From positions 13,268,001-13,332,000 of the forward strand of contig NC_079516.1 of NCBI RefSeq assembly GCF_000801105.2: 64,000 bases of DNA, in the 5' to 3' direction. Of this stretch, positions 1 to 10,406 are shown piece by piece (within the stretch, counting starts at the first letter, position 1; every line of letters begins with the position of its first letter). Below the pieces are notes generated by a model. It ran no database searches, had not been told where the DNA came from, and saw nothing but the letters and a program-made list of their open reading frames with translations. This stretch comes from Raphanus sativus. Taxonomy: Eukaryota > Streptophyta > Magnoliopsida > Brassicales > Brassicaceae. The translations under genes were made by a program, and so were the position numbers.

Positions 1-706
1 CCGTTAGATTACAAAGTATTGATAAACTCAACCATTAGATTTAAATTTTATTTTTCTATAAAAAAATGATTACGTCATTTGAGGTTTGCTATTATATATA
101 GATATGAGATACCTTTAGCCTTCAAATGAATAAGAAATTCTTTTTTTCCCGAACACGAAGAATATAATCTGAAATACCTCAAAATGAATAAGATAACCAT
201 GAAAAAAATATTTTTAATGAAATCATTTATTAACGGGCTTTAAAATAGTTTTAGCTAAGCCCGATAGGCCCATAGTACTGGAAAAGAGTATTGTAACGGA
301 TGCGGACAGTCAGCAATGTTCTGAGCAAATACAGAGCCAACCGTTTGGGATAAAGGAGCTGCATTGGATCATCACAAGATAATAGATGAAGAATAAGGCG
401 TTGTCCACGAGACGGTAATCACACGTGGGTGGCGTAACATTAGTTGAGGTTTCTCTCTCACTACTAAAACCTTAAAGTAACCCACCAACAAACTCTTTTG
501 GGATTCTGTCTGAAAGGACACGTCGAGCTCATCATCATCTCCTTTCGTTGTGTTGTACATCAGCCCAAGTCAAATGGGCTCGGTGCCTCGGTCTTAGGCC
601 TCAAAGGTCGCTCCTTTACCAACCCACTTCCTTTTCTTTCTCCAGGACCAGGTACTTAAAAGTGAATATCTTTTTTATGTGTTCGTGGATATGTGGTCTT
701 GTATGT
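1..706. other. Intergenic, no gene recognised
   Basis: AT-rich at the left, less so after about 250. Short reading frames here, including two on the minus strand near 372-813, match nothing I recognise, and the second lies across the epimerase remnant. No RNA gene or repeat boundary was seen. Confidence 0.5.
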
Positions 707-925
707 TTAAGGGAGTAAACCCATGGATTGAAGTTGATGGTGGTGTCACTCCAAAGAATGCATACAAGGTGAAGCTCACACTTTACTGCTGTAGATGATA
801 CTCTTGTGCACATAGAGATCTCTGGATTGTGATTTTTTGTGAGTTGTTGTAATAGGTTACTGAGGCTGGAGCAAATGCTCTTGTAGCTGGATCAGCTGTA
901 TTTGGAGCTAAAGACTATGCAGAAG
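707..925 (+). pseudogene. RPE: Ribulose-5-phosphate 3-epimerase remnant (two exons)
   Basis: Two short coding blocks match plastid-type D-ribulose-5-phosphate 3-epimerase of the Calvin cycle and pentose phosphate pathway. Block one (about 707-768) encodes [12 protein letters not shown] and then NAYK, and ends at a GT donor. Block two (856-925) follows an AG acceptor and encodes EAGANALVAGSAVFGAKDYAE. Together they form the C-terminal phosphate-binding part of the TIM barrel, with the conserved WIEVDGGV and ALVAGSAVFG motifs. The original exon boundaries are kept, so this is a genomic duplicate or a relic of the At5g61410 homologue rather than a retrocopy. The N-terminal exons and the final AIKGIK-type exon are not visible nearby, and the frame stops soon after 925. 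I call it a non-functional fragment. The family match is strong; the pseudogene status is inferred from the missing exons. Confidence 0.75.
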
Positions 926-1680
926 GTACTAGACTTTGAAAGTTGTATACTAATACTAGCTTGACTAAATTTTTCAACAAACTCAAGCTACACTGTGTAT
1001 TTTAATTAATTTTCTTCTTCTTAGTGTTTAGTTTACATGATTATTGCTAAATCTAGATTTGATCATATATTATATATTAAAAAAAATTTCCATCATTTAC
1101 TTTTTTTATAAGATTAAATGAGTTAGATAAAACATGAAAAAGCAATAGCATAAAAGGAGTTTTCTCATTTTTTTTTGTTTTTGTGGATTTGCTGCTATTA
1201 TTTTTTGAAGTTTAAGTTTTTATATTATGTAGTTCAAAAAATTATTATAAATCAATAAAAAATTGACGTCGACAGTTTAGTTGACTAAAAATAAAATATT
1301 GATTTAAATATATTTATGGATCATTTATATACTTTTTAGTTGTTTGGTTAAAATGTTTAAAAATGAAAAACTTAGGGCAACTAAATATTTAAAAAAAAAA
1401 CATTATGCTCATGTGTCTAAAATATCTCTTGCAAACACATTATTTTTTGTGGCTTTACAAGAAAATCAAAATCTGATTATATTAATTCGTCTAAAGAACT
1501 CCTTATCACCAGGAAAAATCGGTTGGCCTATCTCTATTCCCTTCTTTAACATCCAACCCACAATTAATCTACAAAAAAAAAATTAAATGATATATATAAG
1601 GACCTTATTTGATAAACCTCATTCAAGATTTGGTGGATATTCAAGAAAACATCTTCAAAGAAAAAGATTGCAAAACTAGA
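926..1680. other. Intergenic / upstream of membrane-protein gene
   Basis: AT-rich spacer. An 80-codon frame at 1344-1586 is lysine-rich low-complexity sequence and is not supported as a gene. The stretch just before 1681 presumably holds the promoter and leader of the interrupted membrane-protein gene. I see no clear TATA box that I would defend. Confidence 0.4.
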
Positions 1681-2253
1681 ATGAAGAAGACAATGGAAGA
1701 GCCAACCAAGATCATGAGAAGATCAATCCACACTTTCCTCCAAAACTACCACCATGCCGCCACCACCGCAGCCGCCCTTGTCCTCCCTTTCTCAGCCGCT
1801 CTCCTCCTCTCTCAGGCCTTCTTCTCCTCTTCCTCCTTTCATTTGAGGTTAAACACTCTCTTCCCTGGAGAGGGTACTTTCTCTTCTTCTCTTGATTTCT
1901 TCAACCTTAAACTCTCACAAACACTTTCTTCCTCTTTACTCAGTCTCCCTTTCTCCCTCACTTTCTTCCTCTTCTCCAAAGCTTACGTCATCAAACTCCT
2001 TTCAAACAACCACGACTCTGTTTATTATTACCTTCCTCTTCTCAGAACTTACATTTGCAACTCTCTCTTCCTCCTCCCCGCAAACGCCTCTGCTATTGCT
2101 CTGTTCTTAATAGCTTCAAGAAACTTCTACACTCTATTCTCCTTAGCCTCAGCCATCATCTACTCAATCCTCCTCGCAAACGCCATTGTCATCACCAACC
2201 TAGCCTTGGTTTCATCAACGTGCCCTTCCTCTTCAGGAGGATACACGACACTT

Positions 2254-2258
2254 CTCAA
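2254..2258. repeat. Target-site duplication, left copy (CTCAA)
   Basis: CTCAA lies immediately left of the Copia element and recurs at 6929-6933 immediately right of it. Five bases is the normal Copia integrase footprint. Confidence 0.9.
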
Positions 2259-2505
2259 TATAGAATCACACCTTGTTTCACAAGAAGTCCTTCTCTTGTT
2301 TATTCAATATCAAAAGCTCAAACACAAAGCAATCCCTCACACACCGTAAAATATATTATGCAACAACACAATGCATCTCCATATATATAGTCTTCACAAT
2401 CTCCTAAACATATTAGGAATCACACAAATCATATTTCCTTTTCTTTAACGATAAACACAACACTTATAAAGAAAAGGATAACTTATAATCCAAGCTTATC
2501 CAACA
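2259..2505 (-). repeat. Copia LTR (3' LTR in element orientation)
   Basis: A 247-bp direct repeat, apparently identical base for base to 6682-6928. In the element's orientation (minus strand) it begins TGTTGGATAAGC and ends GATTCTATA, so the terminal dinucleotides are TG..TA rather than the usual TG..CA. The stop codon of the polyprotein lies inside this LTR. Confidence 0.95.
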
Positions 2506-5500
2506 ATCTCCCCCTTAAGCTTGAGATTCTCTTCGCTCACATCTTGCACTCCAATCAATCTTCTCATTTCCTTGAATTTGATCCTGCCAAGTGATTTAGT
2601 AAGTATATCCGCCTTTTGATCAACTCCAGGGACATGCTCAACTTCAACTTGCTCGTTTTCAACACACTCACGGATAAAATGGAATCTTCTATGAATATGT
2701 TTGCTCCGTCCGTGAAACACGGGGTTCTTTGTAAGTGCAATAGCAGATTTGTTATCAACCTTAATCACCACTCGCTCACTCTGTGTTCCATCGACTTCAC
2801 TTAACAGCTCCTGCAGCCAAATAGCCTGTTTAGCAGCCTCCGTTGCAGCCATAAACTCCGCCTCGCATGATGATAAAGCCACCAACTCTTGCTTAGTCGA
2901 ACTCCAGGTAATGGGACTTTCTCCAAGGTAAAAGATGTGACCAGAGGTACTCTTACCATCATCTATGTCCACGTTATGAGAGCTATCGCTATAGCCCAAG
3001 AGTTTAGTCCCACTGTTCCGTGTGTAATGAAGTCCAAGCATACTTGATCCACGCAAGTACCTAAGCACTTGTTTCAAAGCTGATCCATGTGAAGTCTTAG
3101 GTTCCTGCATATATCTACTCAAAACTCCAACACTAAAAGAGAGATCCGGTCGCGTGTGCAGCAAGTATCGTAAGCATCCAATGCTGCGACGGTAAGCTCT
3201 CTCATCAATCTTGTCTTCGTTAGAAGCCTTAGAGAACTGAGCATTGATCTCTAATGGCACATGAGTCGGGTTGCACGAACTCATCCCTGCATCATCAAGT
3301 ATCTTACGAGCATAAGCATCTTGTTTAAGGATGATTCCACCTTTGTATTGTATAACCTCTATTCCTAGATAGTAGGTTAATAGTCCGAGGTCACTCATCT
3401 CGAACTTGCTAGCCATCTCATGTTTAAACTCCAGTATCGCCTCAAGAGAAGACCCAGTGACTAATAGGTCATCCACATATACTGCCACGATCAGCATCTC
3501 ACCTCTTCCCTGCCTGACGTAAAGAGATGGTTCCTTTGAGCACCGTTGAAACATCAAACCATGAAGTATCTTGTTAAGCTTTATATTCCAGGCTCTCGGT
3601 GCTTGTCGTAAGCCATAAAGTGCCTTCTTGAGTTTATAAACCTTCTGTTCTTGTCCAGCAACTACAAAACCTTCCGGCTGAGTGACATACACTTCTTCCT
3701 TCAAGTCTCCGTGAAGAAAAGCCGTTTTGACATCAAGATGATGTATCTCCCAGCCGTGTGACGCAGCCAAGGCGATGATCATTCTGATAGTCTCGATGCG
3801 AGCCACAGGAGCAAACACCTCGTCATAATCTATACCATGTCTCTGCACATACCCTTTTGCCACTAACCGAGCTTTATACTTACTAATCGTTCCATCGGCA
3901 TTCCGTTTAATTTTAAACACCCACTTTAATCCAATGGGTTTGATACCTGCAGGAAGCTCAACCAAGTCCCAAGTATTGTTTTTTTCTATGGAAAATATCT
4001 CATCCTTGCAAGCATCAACCCACACTTTCAGCTTCTTTGCATCATCAAAGTTCCACGGTTCGTCGTTTATGATCATTAGCAGCTGTTCACCTTCGATCTC
4101 TGCTAGCAAAACGTAGTCGTCAAGGTACGCCGGTTTGTTAGTAGTTCTATTTGAACGTCGTGGTTGATTAACATCATCTTGTGTATTGTCATCGTTGTCC
4201 TCATCGTTACTATGCTCTGTTTCGTCGGCTTGCAGCTCGTCTTCATCATTAACTTCAGTTATTCTGCTATTGTCACCTTGTTCTGTATCAATGAGATCAT
4301 AAAGGTTAAAGCTACCTTCTTCTCGATCAACCTTTTCACCTGCTTTCTTTTCATTCCACTTCCATGCTGTGTCTTCTTCAAAGACTACATCTCGGCTCAC
4401 AATGATACGTTTTCTTAAAGGTTCAAGTAACCGATAAGCCTTTGATCCCGGCTCTGTTCCTAGATGAACAAGAGTTTTGGATCTGTCATCAAGCTTCTTT
4501 CTCCCAACTGTCTCTGTTCTCGCATGACACACGCATCCAAATACCCTTAAATGGGAGAGATTCGGCTTTCGTCCTTTGTAGGCTTCATACGGCGTTTTTC
4601 CCTCTAAAGATCTCGTTCCAACTCTGTTAATCAGGTAGGTCGCATGCCGTATTGCTTCACCCCACAGGTAGTTTGGTAGATTCATATGTTTTAGTATACT
4701 CCTTGTCATCTCTAGGAGTGTGCGATTACGTCGCTCAACCACACCGTTTTGCTGTGGTGAGTATGGTGCGTTTAGATGCCGTTTCACGCCATGTTTCTGA
4801 CAATATGCTTCAAATTCACGAGAAGTGAACTCGCCTCCTCGATCAGTTCGTAGACACTCCACTTTAGTACATGTTTCCTGCTCGACAAGCTCTTTGAATG
4901 TTTTGAATTTATCAAGTGCTTCGCTTTTCTCTCTCAACAGTACTGTCCACATATATCTTGTGCAGTCGTCAACAAGAACAAATATATAGCGCTTATGTGC
5001 TGAAGTCGGAGGAGTGATTGGCCCACAAAGATCAGCATGTATAAGTTCTAGTGACGCCTTTGCTCTGTAGTTACTAGCTTGAGGAAAAGGTTGTCTTGTT
5101 TGTTTCCCGCGGAGACAAGACACACATGTTTCTGAGTTTTGTGTAACATCAGGTAGACCCTCGACAAGTTCCTTATTGATCATTCTCCTAACAGCTTCGT
5201 TGTTAACATGCCCTAATCGTGCATGCCATAGATTCCCCTCATCACTCGTCTTAGCTTGGAGACACTTGACTCGAGCATCAACTTGCAGAGATACTTTATA
5301 TAGTCGATTCTTTGATCTCGTAGTTTTGATCATTAGACGTCCTTCTCGATCAAGCAGACTCAGCGTATCCTCTCTCATGCGTACCTCACATCCTACTTCA
5401 GTGGCCTGGCCCAAGCTGATTATATTGCTGCGTAAAGCCGGTATATAGTACACGTTCTTTAATGTTTTCTTCTCACCTCCTTTGATAATGAATCGAACTG

Positions 5501-6620
5501 ACCCTTTTCCCATTATATCAACTTTAGAATCATCTCCAAACCGTACCATTCCAGTGACTGATTCATCTAAATCATGGAAGAAACCACGATTACCACTCAT
5601 GTGGTTACTAGCGCCATTATCAAGATACCAAACATTCAACGCATCTGACTCTGCTTCAAAGGTCGTTGGGTTTACCTTCCGTTCATTCAAGTACACTATC
5701 TCATTCATCATTAAGGCATCGGCTTCATGCGTGTCATCTTCTTTCTTCTCAACCACCTCTTGAAGTTTCAACTGCTTGTCGGGACAGTCGCTTGCATAGT
5801 GTCCGCGTTTGTCACACTTGAAGCATGTAATGTGAGATATATCACCACCTCGTCCTTGTCTGTAAGCTTCTCGTTGTTGTGTGAACGTTCCTCGGCCGCG
5901 ACCTCTTCCTCTCCAGCCTGATCGTCCGCCTCTTCCTCGGGTTGAGTTGTAGTTTTCATTAGTCGAGTCAGAGTACAACAGTTTTCCAGAGTCGTCATGT
6001 GTGTCGTCATCTTCCTCAGATATTCGTTCTTCATAGGCCTTCATTCTCCCTACTATGTCTTCAAAACTTGTCTCATTGAGATTCAACATCTGTTCGATGG
6101 AAGCAACAATCTGAATGTACCTTTTCCTTGGCAGGCTTTTTAAAAACTTTTTCACAAGCTTTGGTTCCTCAATAACCTCTCCTAGTGATGTACACTTTGA
6201 TGAGATTTCAGTTAACTTGCCAATGAAGTCATCTATCTTATCACCTTCTTTCATCTTAAGCTTATCAAACTCTGACATTAGAGTTTGTACTCGAGCTTCT
6301 CGTACTCGTTCGGCTCCCACATGTCTCGTCTTTATAGCATCCCAAACTTCTTTAGCTGTACCGAGATTGCCAACTTGTAAAGTTAATGCTTCCGGGATAG
6401 ATTGAAACATCAAAGCTATGGCGACATAGTTTTTCTTCACATGTTTGCTTCCTGTTTCAATTGTCTCCCAAACATCATTAACCTTAAGAACGATGGTCAT
6501 TCTCATGGCCCAAACAGTGTAATTGGAAGAGTTTAGCATAGGGAGTTTGATGGTGGAAGATCCAATATCTTTAGCTCCTGGTTCGGTCTCGGTCTTCATG
6601 ATCTCTTTTGAATCTCCCAT
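2496..6620 (-). CDS. Copia gag-pol polyprotein
   Basis: An intact 1,374-residue polyprotein for cytoplasmic particle formation, reverse transcription and integration of the element. Domain order is typical of Copia, with integrase before reverse transcriptase. A UBN2/DUF4219-type gag ([10 protein letters not shown]) lies near residue 35. A CCHC zinc knuckle ([14 protein letters not shown]) is near 265. The aspartic protease core [10 protein letters not shown] is near 332. The GAG-pre-integrase HARLGH is near 465. The integrase core has an Asp in ADLCGP, DRGGEF near 592, and QNGVVERRN with the catalytic Glu near 625. The reverse transcriptase has [10 protein letters not shown] near 1047. The RNase H region is [12 protein letters not shown] to CEAEFMAA, near 1208-1255. 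No frameshift or stop is present. The protease has DNG where many families have DSG or DTG, a variant I believe is common in plant Copia. The frame ends KLKGEIVG, translating the polypurine tract and stopping inside the LTR. Confidence 0.96.
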   Translation of the reverse strand: MGDSKEIMKTETEPGAKDIGSSTIKLPMLNSSNYTVWAMRMTIVLKVNDVWETIETGSKHVKKNYVAIALMFQSIPEALTLQVGNLGTAKEVWDAIKTRHVGAERVREARVQTLMSEFDKLKMKEGDKIDDFIGKLTEISSKCTSLGEVIEEPKLVKKFLKSLPRKRYIQIVASIEQMLNLNETSFEDIVGRMKAYEERISEEDDDTHDDSGKLLYSDSTNENYNSTRGRGGRSGWRGRGRGRGTFTQQREAYRQGRGGDISHITCFKCDKRGHYASDCPDKQLKLQEVVEKKEDDTHEADALMMNEIVYLNERKVNPTTFEAESDALNVWYLDNGASNHMSGNRGFFHDLDESVTGMVRFGDDSKVDIMGKGSVRFIIKGGEKKTLKNVYYIPALRSNIISLGQATEVGCEVRMREDTLSLLDREGRLMIKTTRSKNRLYKVSLQVDARVKCLQAKTSDEGNLWHARLGHVNNEAVRRMINKELVEGLPDVTQNSETCVSCLRGKQTRQPFPQASNYRAKASLELIHADLCGPITPPTSAHKRYIFVLVDDCTRYMWTVLLREKSEALDKFKTFKELVEQETCTKVECLRTDRGGEFTSREFEAYCQKHGVKRHLNAPYSPQQNGVVERRNRTLLEMTRSILKHMNLPNYLWGEAIRHATYLINRVGTRSLEGKTPYEAYKGRKPNLSHLRVFGCVCHARTETVGRKKLDDRSKTLVHLGTEPGSKAYRLLEPLRKRIIVSRDVVFEEDTAWKWNEKKAGEKVDREEGSFNLYDLIDTEQGDNSRITEVNDEDELQADETEHSNDEDNDDNTQDDVNQPRRSNRTTNKPAYLDDYVLLAEIEGEQLLMIINDEPWNFDDAKKLKVWVDACKDEIFSIEKNNTWDLVELPAGIKPIGLKWVFKIKRNADGTISKYKARLVAKGYVQRHGIDYDEVFAPVARIETIRMIIALAASHGWEIHHLDVKTAFLHGDLKEEVYVTQPEGFVVAGQEQKVYKLKKALYGLRQAPRAWNIKLNKILHGLMFQRCSKEPSLYVRQGRGEMLIVAVYVDDLLVTGSSLEAILEFKHEMASKFEMSDLGLLTYYLGIEVIQYKGGIILKQDAYARKILDDAGMSSCNPTHVPLEINAQFSKASNEDKIDERAYRRSIGCLRYLLHTRPDLSFSVGVLSRYMQEPKTSHGSALKQVLRYLRGSSMLGLHYTRNSGTKLLGYSDSSHNVDIDDGKSTSGHIFYLGESPITWSSTKQELVALSSCEAEFMAATEAAKQAIWLQELLSEVDGTQSERVVIKVDNKSAIALTKNPVFHGRSKHIHRRFHFIRECVENEQVEVEHVPGVDQKADILTKSLGRIKFKEMRRLIGVQDVSEENLKLKGEIVG

Positions 6621-6668
6621 GATGATTTGTTTTTCTCAGTCACGATCACGTTTGTAGTTTAATGGAAG

Positions 6669-6680
6669 CTCTGATACCAA
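6669..6680 (-). promoter_or_regulatory. Copia primer-binding site (tRNA-iMet)
   Basis: On the minus strand, TGGTATCAGAGC starts two bases after the 5' LTR. It is complementary to the 3' end of plant initiator tRNA-Met (…GCTCTGATACCA), the standard minus-strand primer for Copia elements. Confidence 0.9.
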
Positions 6681-6681
6681 A

Positions 6682-6928
6682 TATAGAATCACACCTTGTT
6701 TCACAAGAAGTCCTTCTCTTGTTTATTCAATATCAAAAGCTCAAACACAAAGCAATCCCTCACACACCGTAAAATATATTATGCAACAACACAATGCATC
6801 TCCATATATATAGTCTTCACAATCTCCTAAACATATTAGGAATCACACAAATCATATTTCCTTTTCTTTAACGATAAACACAACACTTATAAAGAAAAGG
6901 ATAACTTATAATCCAAGCTTATCCAACA
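6682..6928 (-). repeat. Copia LTR (5' LTR in element orientation)
   Basis: 247 bp, matching 2259-2505 throughout on visual comparison. It is followed by the second CTCAA target-site copy at 6929-6933. It should hold the element's promoter; a TATATATA-type stretch lies within it. Confidence 0.95.
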
Positions 6929-7291
6929 CTCAAGGCGTGTCTTCTCATTCGCGGAAGAGCTTCAACAGCATTGGCTCTTGCTCTGCCTACTAATCTCGGC
7001 TTATCAGGAGTGGAAGCGTTGTTTCAGTACAGAGTAGTGAGGTCTTATTACAAAGGAGATAGAGATATCGCCTTGATAGCTATAGAAGGAACTTTCATAG
7101 CTTACTTATACGCTCTCTTCTTGGTTCTTGACACCATAGTCAGCTTCCTCTTTTACCAAAGCTGCGTCAAGAACGATGAGGATCAGAAGAGAGGCAGAGA
7201 AGACGTGTACTTGATCAAGATCCAAATATGTGAAACAGAGAACATGAAGATATGCATCAAAGGTCCAAAATGTTTCCAAGAAATCTTTTGA

Positions 7292-7850
7292 TTTCGTGTT
7301 TTGGTTTGATGTATTGATTGATAAAAAGCCAAGAAAGGAGATAACAAACTTTTTAGAGATTATTTGATTTTTTTAAAAGGATAATTTCTCAAGTAGCTTT
7401 CACTTCAATCAATTACATGAGCAGCATACTTCTTTATTCTGCTTTTAATTTATTTTCTTATAATGTAAAGTCATATACAAAAAACTATATTTAATGTCAA
7501 TCTTGAAATTCACATTTGGTTAATACTACAGTGGAATTTCATTGCCGACATAATATCTGTAATATTCCTTCCATGGTTTAGTTACTTCCTTTAGTTGATG
7601 AAGATGTTGAGCAGATAAACATTAAGACAGGGAATGTTTTGTTTTGGAGCATATATAAGTCCAAGCACAATCTTTCATTACAACGATAGAATAGAAGACG
7701 AAGATGTCACATTTATATTGAAACTGACAGAGAGAAACATAAGTTTTGTCTTTTTGTCCTTTGAAATAAAAGAATCTTAATACCATTTTATGTTTAATGA
7801 TCGTGTTTACACTAAAAAGGACAAAAGCAAGTGAATGGTCTTTATCACAC
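7292..7850. other. Intergenic, no gene recognised
   Basis: This is the 3' flank of the interrupted membrane-protein gene, presumably including its 3' UTR. It is AT-rich with no convincing reading frame or repeat. Confidence 0.4.
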
Positions 7851-7853
7851 TAA

Positions 7854-9390
7854 GACCATCGTTAACGCGGATGCTTAACGCCGGTGCTTAGTGTTTTTAG
7901 GTTAAAAAGAAAAAGAAAATTATGTAATTAAACAAACAACGACGCTTAATTAAGACTCGCAAGCAACGGAGCTTACGGACACGTGTCATACATTCACCAT
8001 CCTCTATCTCTCCGACCGAATCATCTTCTCTCGTGACTCCTCGACGAATCCGACTCCATCTGGTGATCTCTCCGTTGCAGTAAACCTTGGCTACCGCCGG
8101 ATTGGTAACCGCCGGTTTCTTTCCTCTTCTCGCGCCAATCGCTGCCGCCGTAATTGGCTATTCGGAATCCCCTACACAAAAAGTTTAGTGATTTGAGGAG
8201 AGGAGAGGAGTGTTATAGACGAAGAAGAATTTTTTTTACCTTTCTAAATACCAGAGAAGGAGCGCATGGGTTGATCTGGAGAAACGAGTTCGGGAGAGAA
8301 ACCGCCATGTTCCATGGACGAGAACCAAGTTCACGCCGGAGCAGAAGATGAAGATGAGAGCTTTTGCCGAGGAAGCAGGTTGGAAAATCAGGTTTGTTTT
8401 CGTCTCGTGATAAATGATTGAGATAGTGAAACCAATAATTAGATAAACATTGAAACTTTTATATGACTTCCTCGTATTGTTTTGGACTAGAACTTAGTTT
8501 CTGGGGAAATATCTCTACTAGTTGTGTTTAGTTTTTGTGATTTTGCTTCACTTTGATGTCTGACTGAATCTCTTCTTTGTTGTGATTCATCTGTGTTCTT
8601 GCAGGGATCTTTTAAGGAGGAGACAAGATGAGATTAGTTTGTATTTTTGGTTTAACGTTTTGGCTTTGGACACACATAGATGCTCTGTTCATTACTTTCT
8701 TTAATTATAAATATCTATGTGAATGTCTTGTTGTTTCCTGTTTGTAATTTGACTCTCTCTGGCTTTGAATACAAGTACTTGATCATAATGATATGTTCAG
8801 TAGATTCCTCTCTGTCTTGATCGACGATTAAACCATCTATCTCTCTCGGTTCTCGTGGAGAAAGAATCAATCAGCCTCTCTCTCGGTCTCATAGAAAGGT
8901 AAACAACTGTTTTGATCTTTCATGTCTGAATCCTTCAAAGCATGCATGCCTTAGATTGTGATGGTTTGTGTCTGTTGAGTCTGTCTCGTTATTGTTTCTA
9001 TGTTTTCTGGATTGGTTTGTTGTGTTGGTTTGTCTCTGTTGATTGTGTCTTTAGTATGTATATTTGTTCTGTCTCTTCCGTTTGTTTGTCCGGTCTCCTC
9101 TAAACGTTGTTAATTTTTTGTGTCAATGTTTGCGAGATGGATGGATCCTTGAAGACGCAAGAAGGTTCGTCAAAGAAGAAAACTTCAGTTGCAACAGAGG
9201 TAAATCTAATAACTTTCAAATTTTTCTCTTGTTTCAAAGTTTTAGTTGAGTAGGTTTTTAAGCACTCCTAAATAAACAACTACCATTGGAGGACATTTAA
9301 TTAGAGGTTGCTTAACAAAATTGCTTACAACTCATTTATTGTTAAAAATGATTAAGCACCCCCATTAGAGTTGTTGGGTTAATGATGCTC
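7854..9390. mobile_element. Non-autonomous Harbinger/PIF-like DNA transposon
   Basis: A 1,537-bp segment bounded by imperfect inverted termini. The left end starts GACCATCGTTAACGC; the right end read in reverse starts GAGCATCATTAACCC. Both ends are flanked by TAA (7851-7853 and 9391-9393), the 3-bp target duplication typical of the PIF/Harbinger superfamily. Subterminal sequence at both ends is rich in GCTTAA and AAGCAC words. The interior has no transposase-like frame. It has only short frames (for example 65 codons at 8154) and a GC-richer stretch around 7960-8350 that looks more like captured genic DNA than AT-rich filler. The superfamily assignment rests on termini plus TSD. Captured host sequence is a guess. 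Confidence 0.7.
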
Positions 9391-9393
9391 TAA

Positions 9394-10020
9394 TCTCTCT
9401 ACTTGAAGTTGTGAAAGCAAGAAGTTCTCTAAAACATCATATCTAATTTTCTTCTAGTGGAGAGAATCTGAACAAACCAATTGTACGTTTTATGAGTTAA
9501 AAAGATTCAGAGTAGATTTTTTTTTTAAAAGAAATGATGTCTTGTTCAAAAGGGAATGAAGAAGCAATTATTAAAGATGTAAATCTTAAACACAAAGAGG
9601 CGATTGATGGAATACAAATGAGTGAAATATGAGAGAGAGGAAAAAATAAAATAAATTGATTTTATTAATTTCTTATCAAGATTGCAATGATTTTTATTTT
9701 GTTGATATTTTGTTAATTTTTGTGGAATTAACTGAATGATCATCTCATTTTATTCAAGTTAAATACTCCTTTCCTTTTAACATTTTTTTTTTCGTCAACT
9801 TATTTCACTTTTTTTTCGTCAACTTATTTCACTTGTTCTCTACATTTATTTGAATAAAATGGGGAAAATATGATTTAACATATTTATTCCAAATTAGTTA
9901 AAATACATAACATTTTCTTAGTGGCATGAAGTGGTAATATATTTGAAAGTACGAGGGCAAAAACGTCCAGCACTCGCTTTTTTTTTCATTTTCGCATGAT
10001 GTCCTCGTGTGTTATATATC
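9394..10020. other. Intergenic, includes a short tandem repeat
   Basis: AT-rich sequence upstream of TUDOR-SN. Around 9784-9831 a 24-bp unit (a T run followed by CGTCAACTTATTTCAC) is repeated twice in tandem. The open frame on the minus strand at 9546-9743 is low-complexity and not credible. Proximal promoter sequence for TUDOR-SN probably begins near 9950. Confidence 0.4.
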
Positions 10021-10204
10021 TTCATTTCATTCCACCTCCTCCTGCACAACCTTCTTCTGAGCTCGTACGATCGGTTCCTTCTCATTCTCTTCACCTCATT
10101 ATCTCAATCTCAGATCCAAACATAGAGAAAAATTAAGATAAAGAGTTTCATCCACTTCTTCTCCAGATCTAGGAGCTTCCCCCCCACATCACGGATCAAT
10201 CCAG

Positions 10205-10386
10205 GTTCGTTAATCTCTTTGTTGAATCCAAATCGATGTTAAAGTTTCTTGGTGATCGAGACGAATGTAGAGAGAGCTTTCGTGATTCAATTGTGATATA
10301 TTTACATACCGATTCTGAGAGGTGATTTATCGAATTGTGAGTCGTTGTTAATTTGATTGATTCTCGTTACCTGATTTTGAAAGCAG
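10205..10386 (+). other. Predicted intron in the TUDOR-SN 5' UTR
   Basis: A GT donor after AATCCAG at 10204 and an AG acceptor before CCAGAGAGAG at 10387 suggest a leader intron of 182 bp. The CDS ATG follows 20 bp later. Leader introns are common in constitutive plant genes. This is inferred from splice-site consensus only. Confidence 0.5.
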
Positions 10387-10406
10387 CCAGAGAGAGAGAG
10401 AGAGAC

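Larger units (their letters stand above)
2259..6928 (-). mobile_element. Complete Ty1/Copia LTR retrotransposon, very young
   Basis: A 4,670-bp element with every expected part, read on the minus strand. The 5' LTR is 6682-6928. A primer-binding site TGGTATCAGAGC (6669-6680) matches the 3' end of initiator methionine tRNA. One uninterrupted polyprotein frame follows, then a purine-rich tract AAGGGGGAGAT just before the 3' LTR (2259-2505). A CTCAA duplication flanks both sides. The two LTRs show no difference on reading. LTRs are identical at insertion, so this copy is recent on an evolutionary scale. With an intact frame, LTRs, PBS and PPT it may be autonomous, though expression cannot be judged from sequence. 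It lies inside the coding sequence of a membrane-protein gene in the opposite orientation. Confidence 0.96.
1681..7291 (+). pseudogene. At5g61340-like multi-pass membrane protein, interrupted by Copia
   Basis: An intronless gene whose 5' half is 1681-2258 and 3' half 6934-7291, separated by a complete Copia element and one copy of its 5-bp target duplication. I start it at the ATG at 1681 (MKKTMEEPTK); the longer open frame begins at a TTG. The two halves are in the same frame across the insertion and would total 311 residues, close to the roughly 325 of the Arabidopsis homologue. The protein is rich in hydrophobic segments (for example around VLPFSAALLLSQAFF, FSLASAIIYSILLANAIV, and ALFLVLDTIVSFLFY), so it is an integral membrane protein. 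Its function is unknown. The family is annotated only as a transmembrane protein. With the insertion the frame reads into LTR sequence and stops at 2349, losing the C-terminal third. No other lesion was seen in either half, so loss of function is recent. Confidence 0.8.

Noticed and set aside
1344..1586. 80-codon plus-strand frame
   Set aside because: Lysine-rich low-complexity sequence in AT-rich DNA, no family features.
9546..9743. 65-codon minus-strand frame upstream of TUDOR-SN
   Set aside because: Low-complexity Asn/Lys/Phe sequence as expected by chance in AT-rich DNA.
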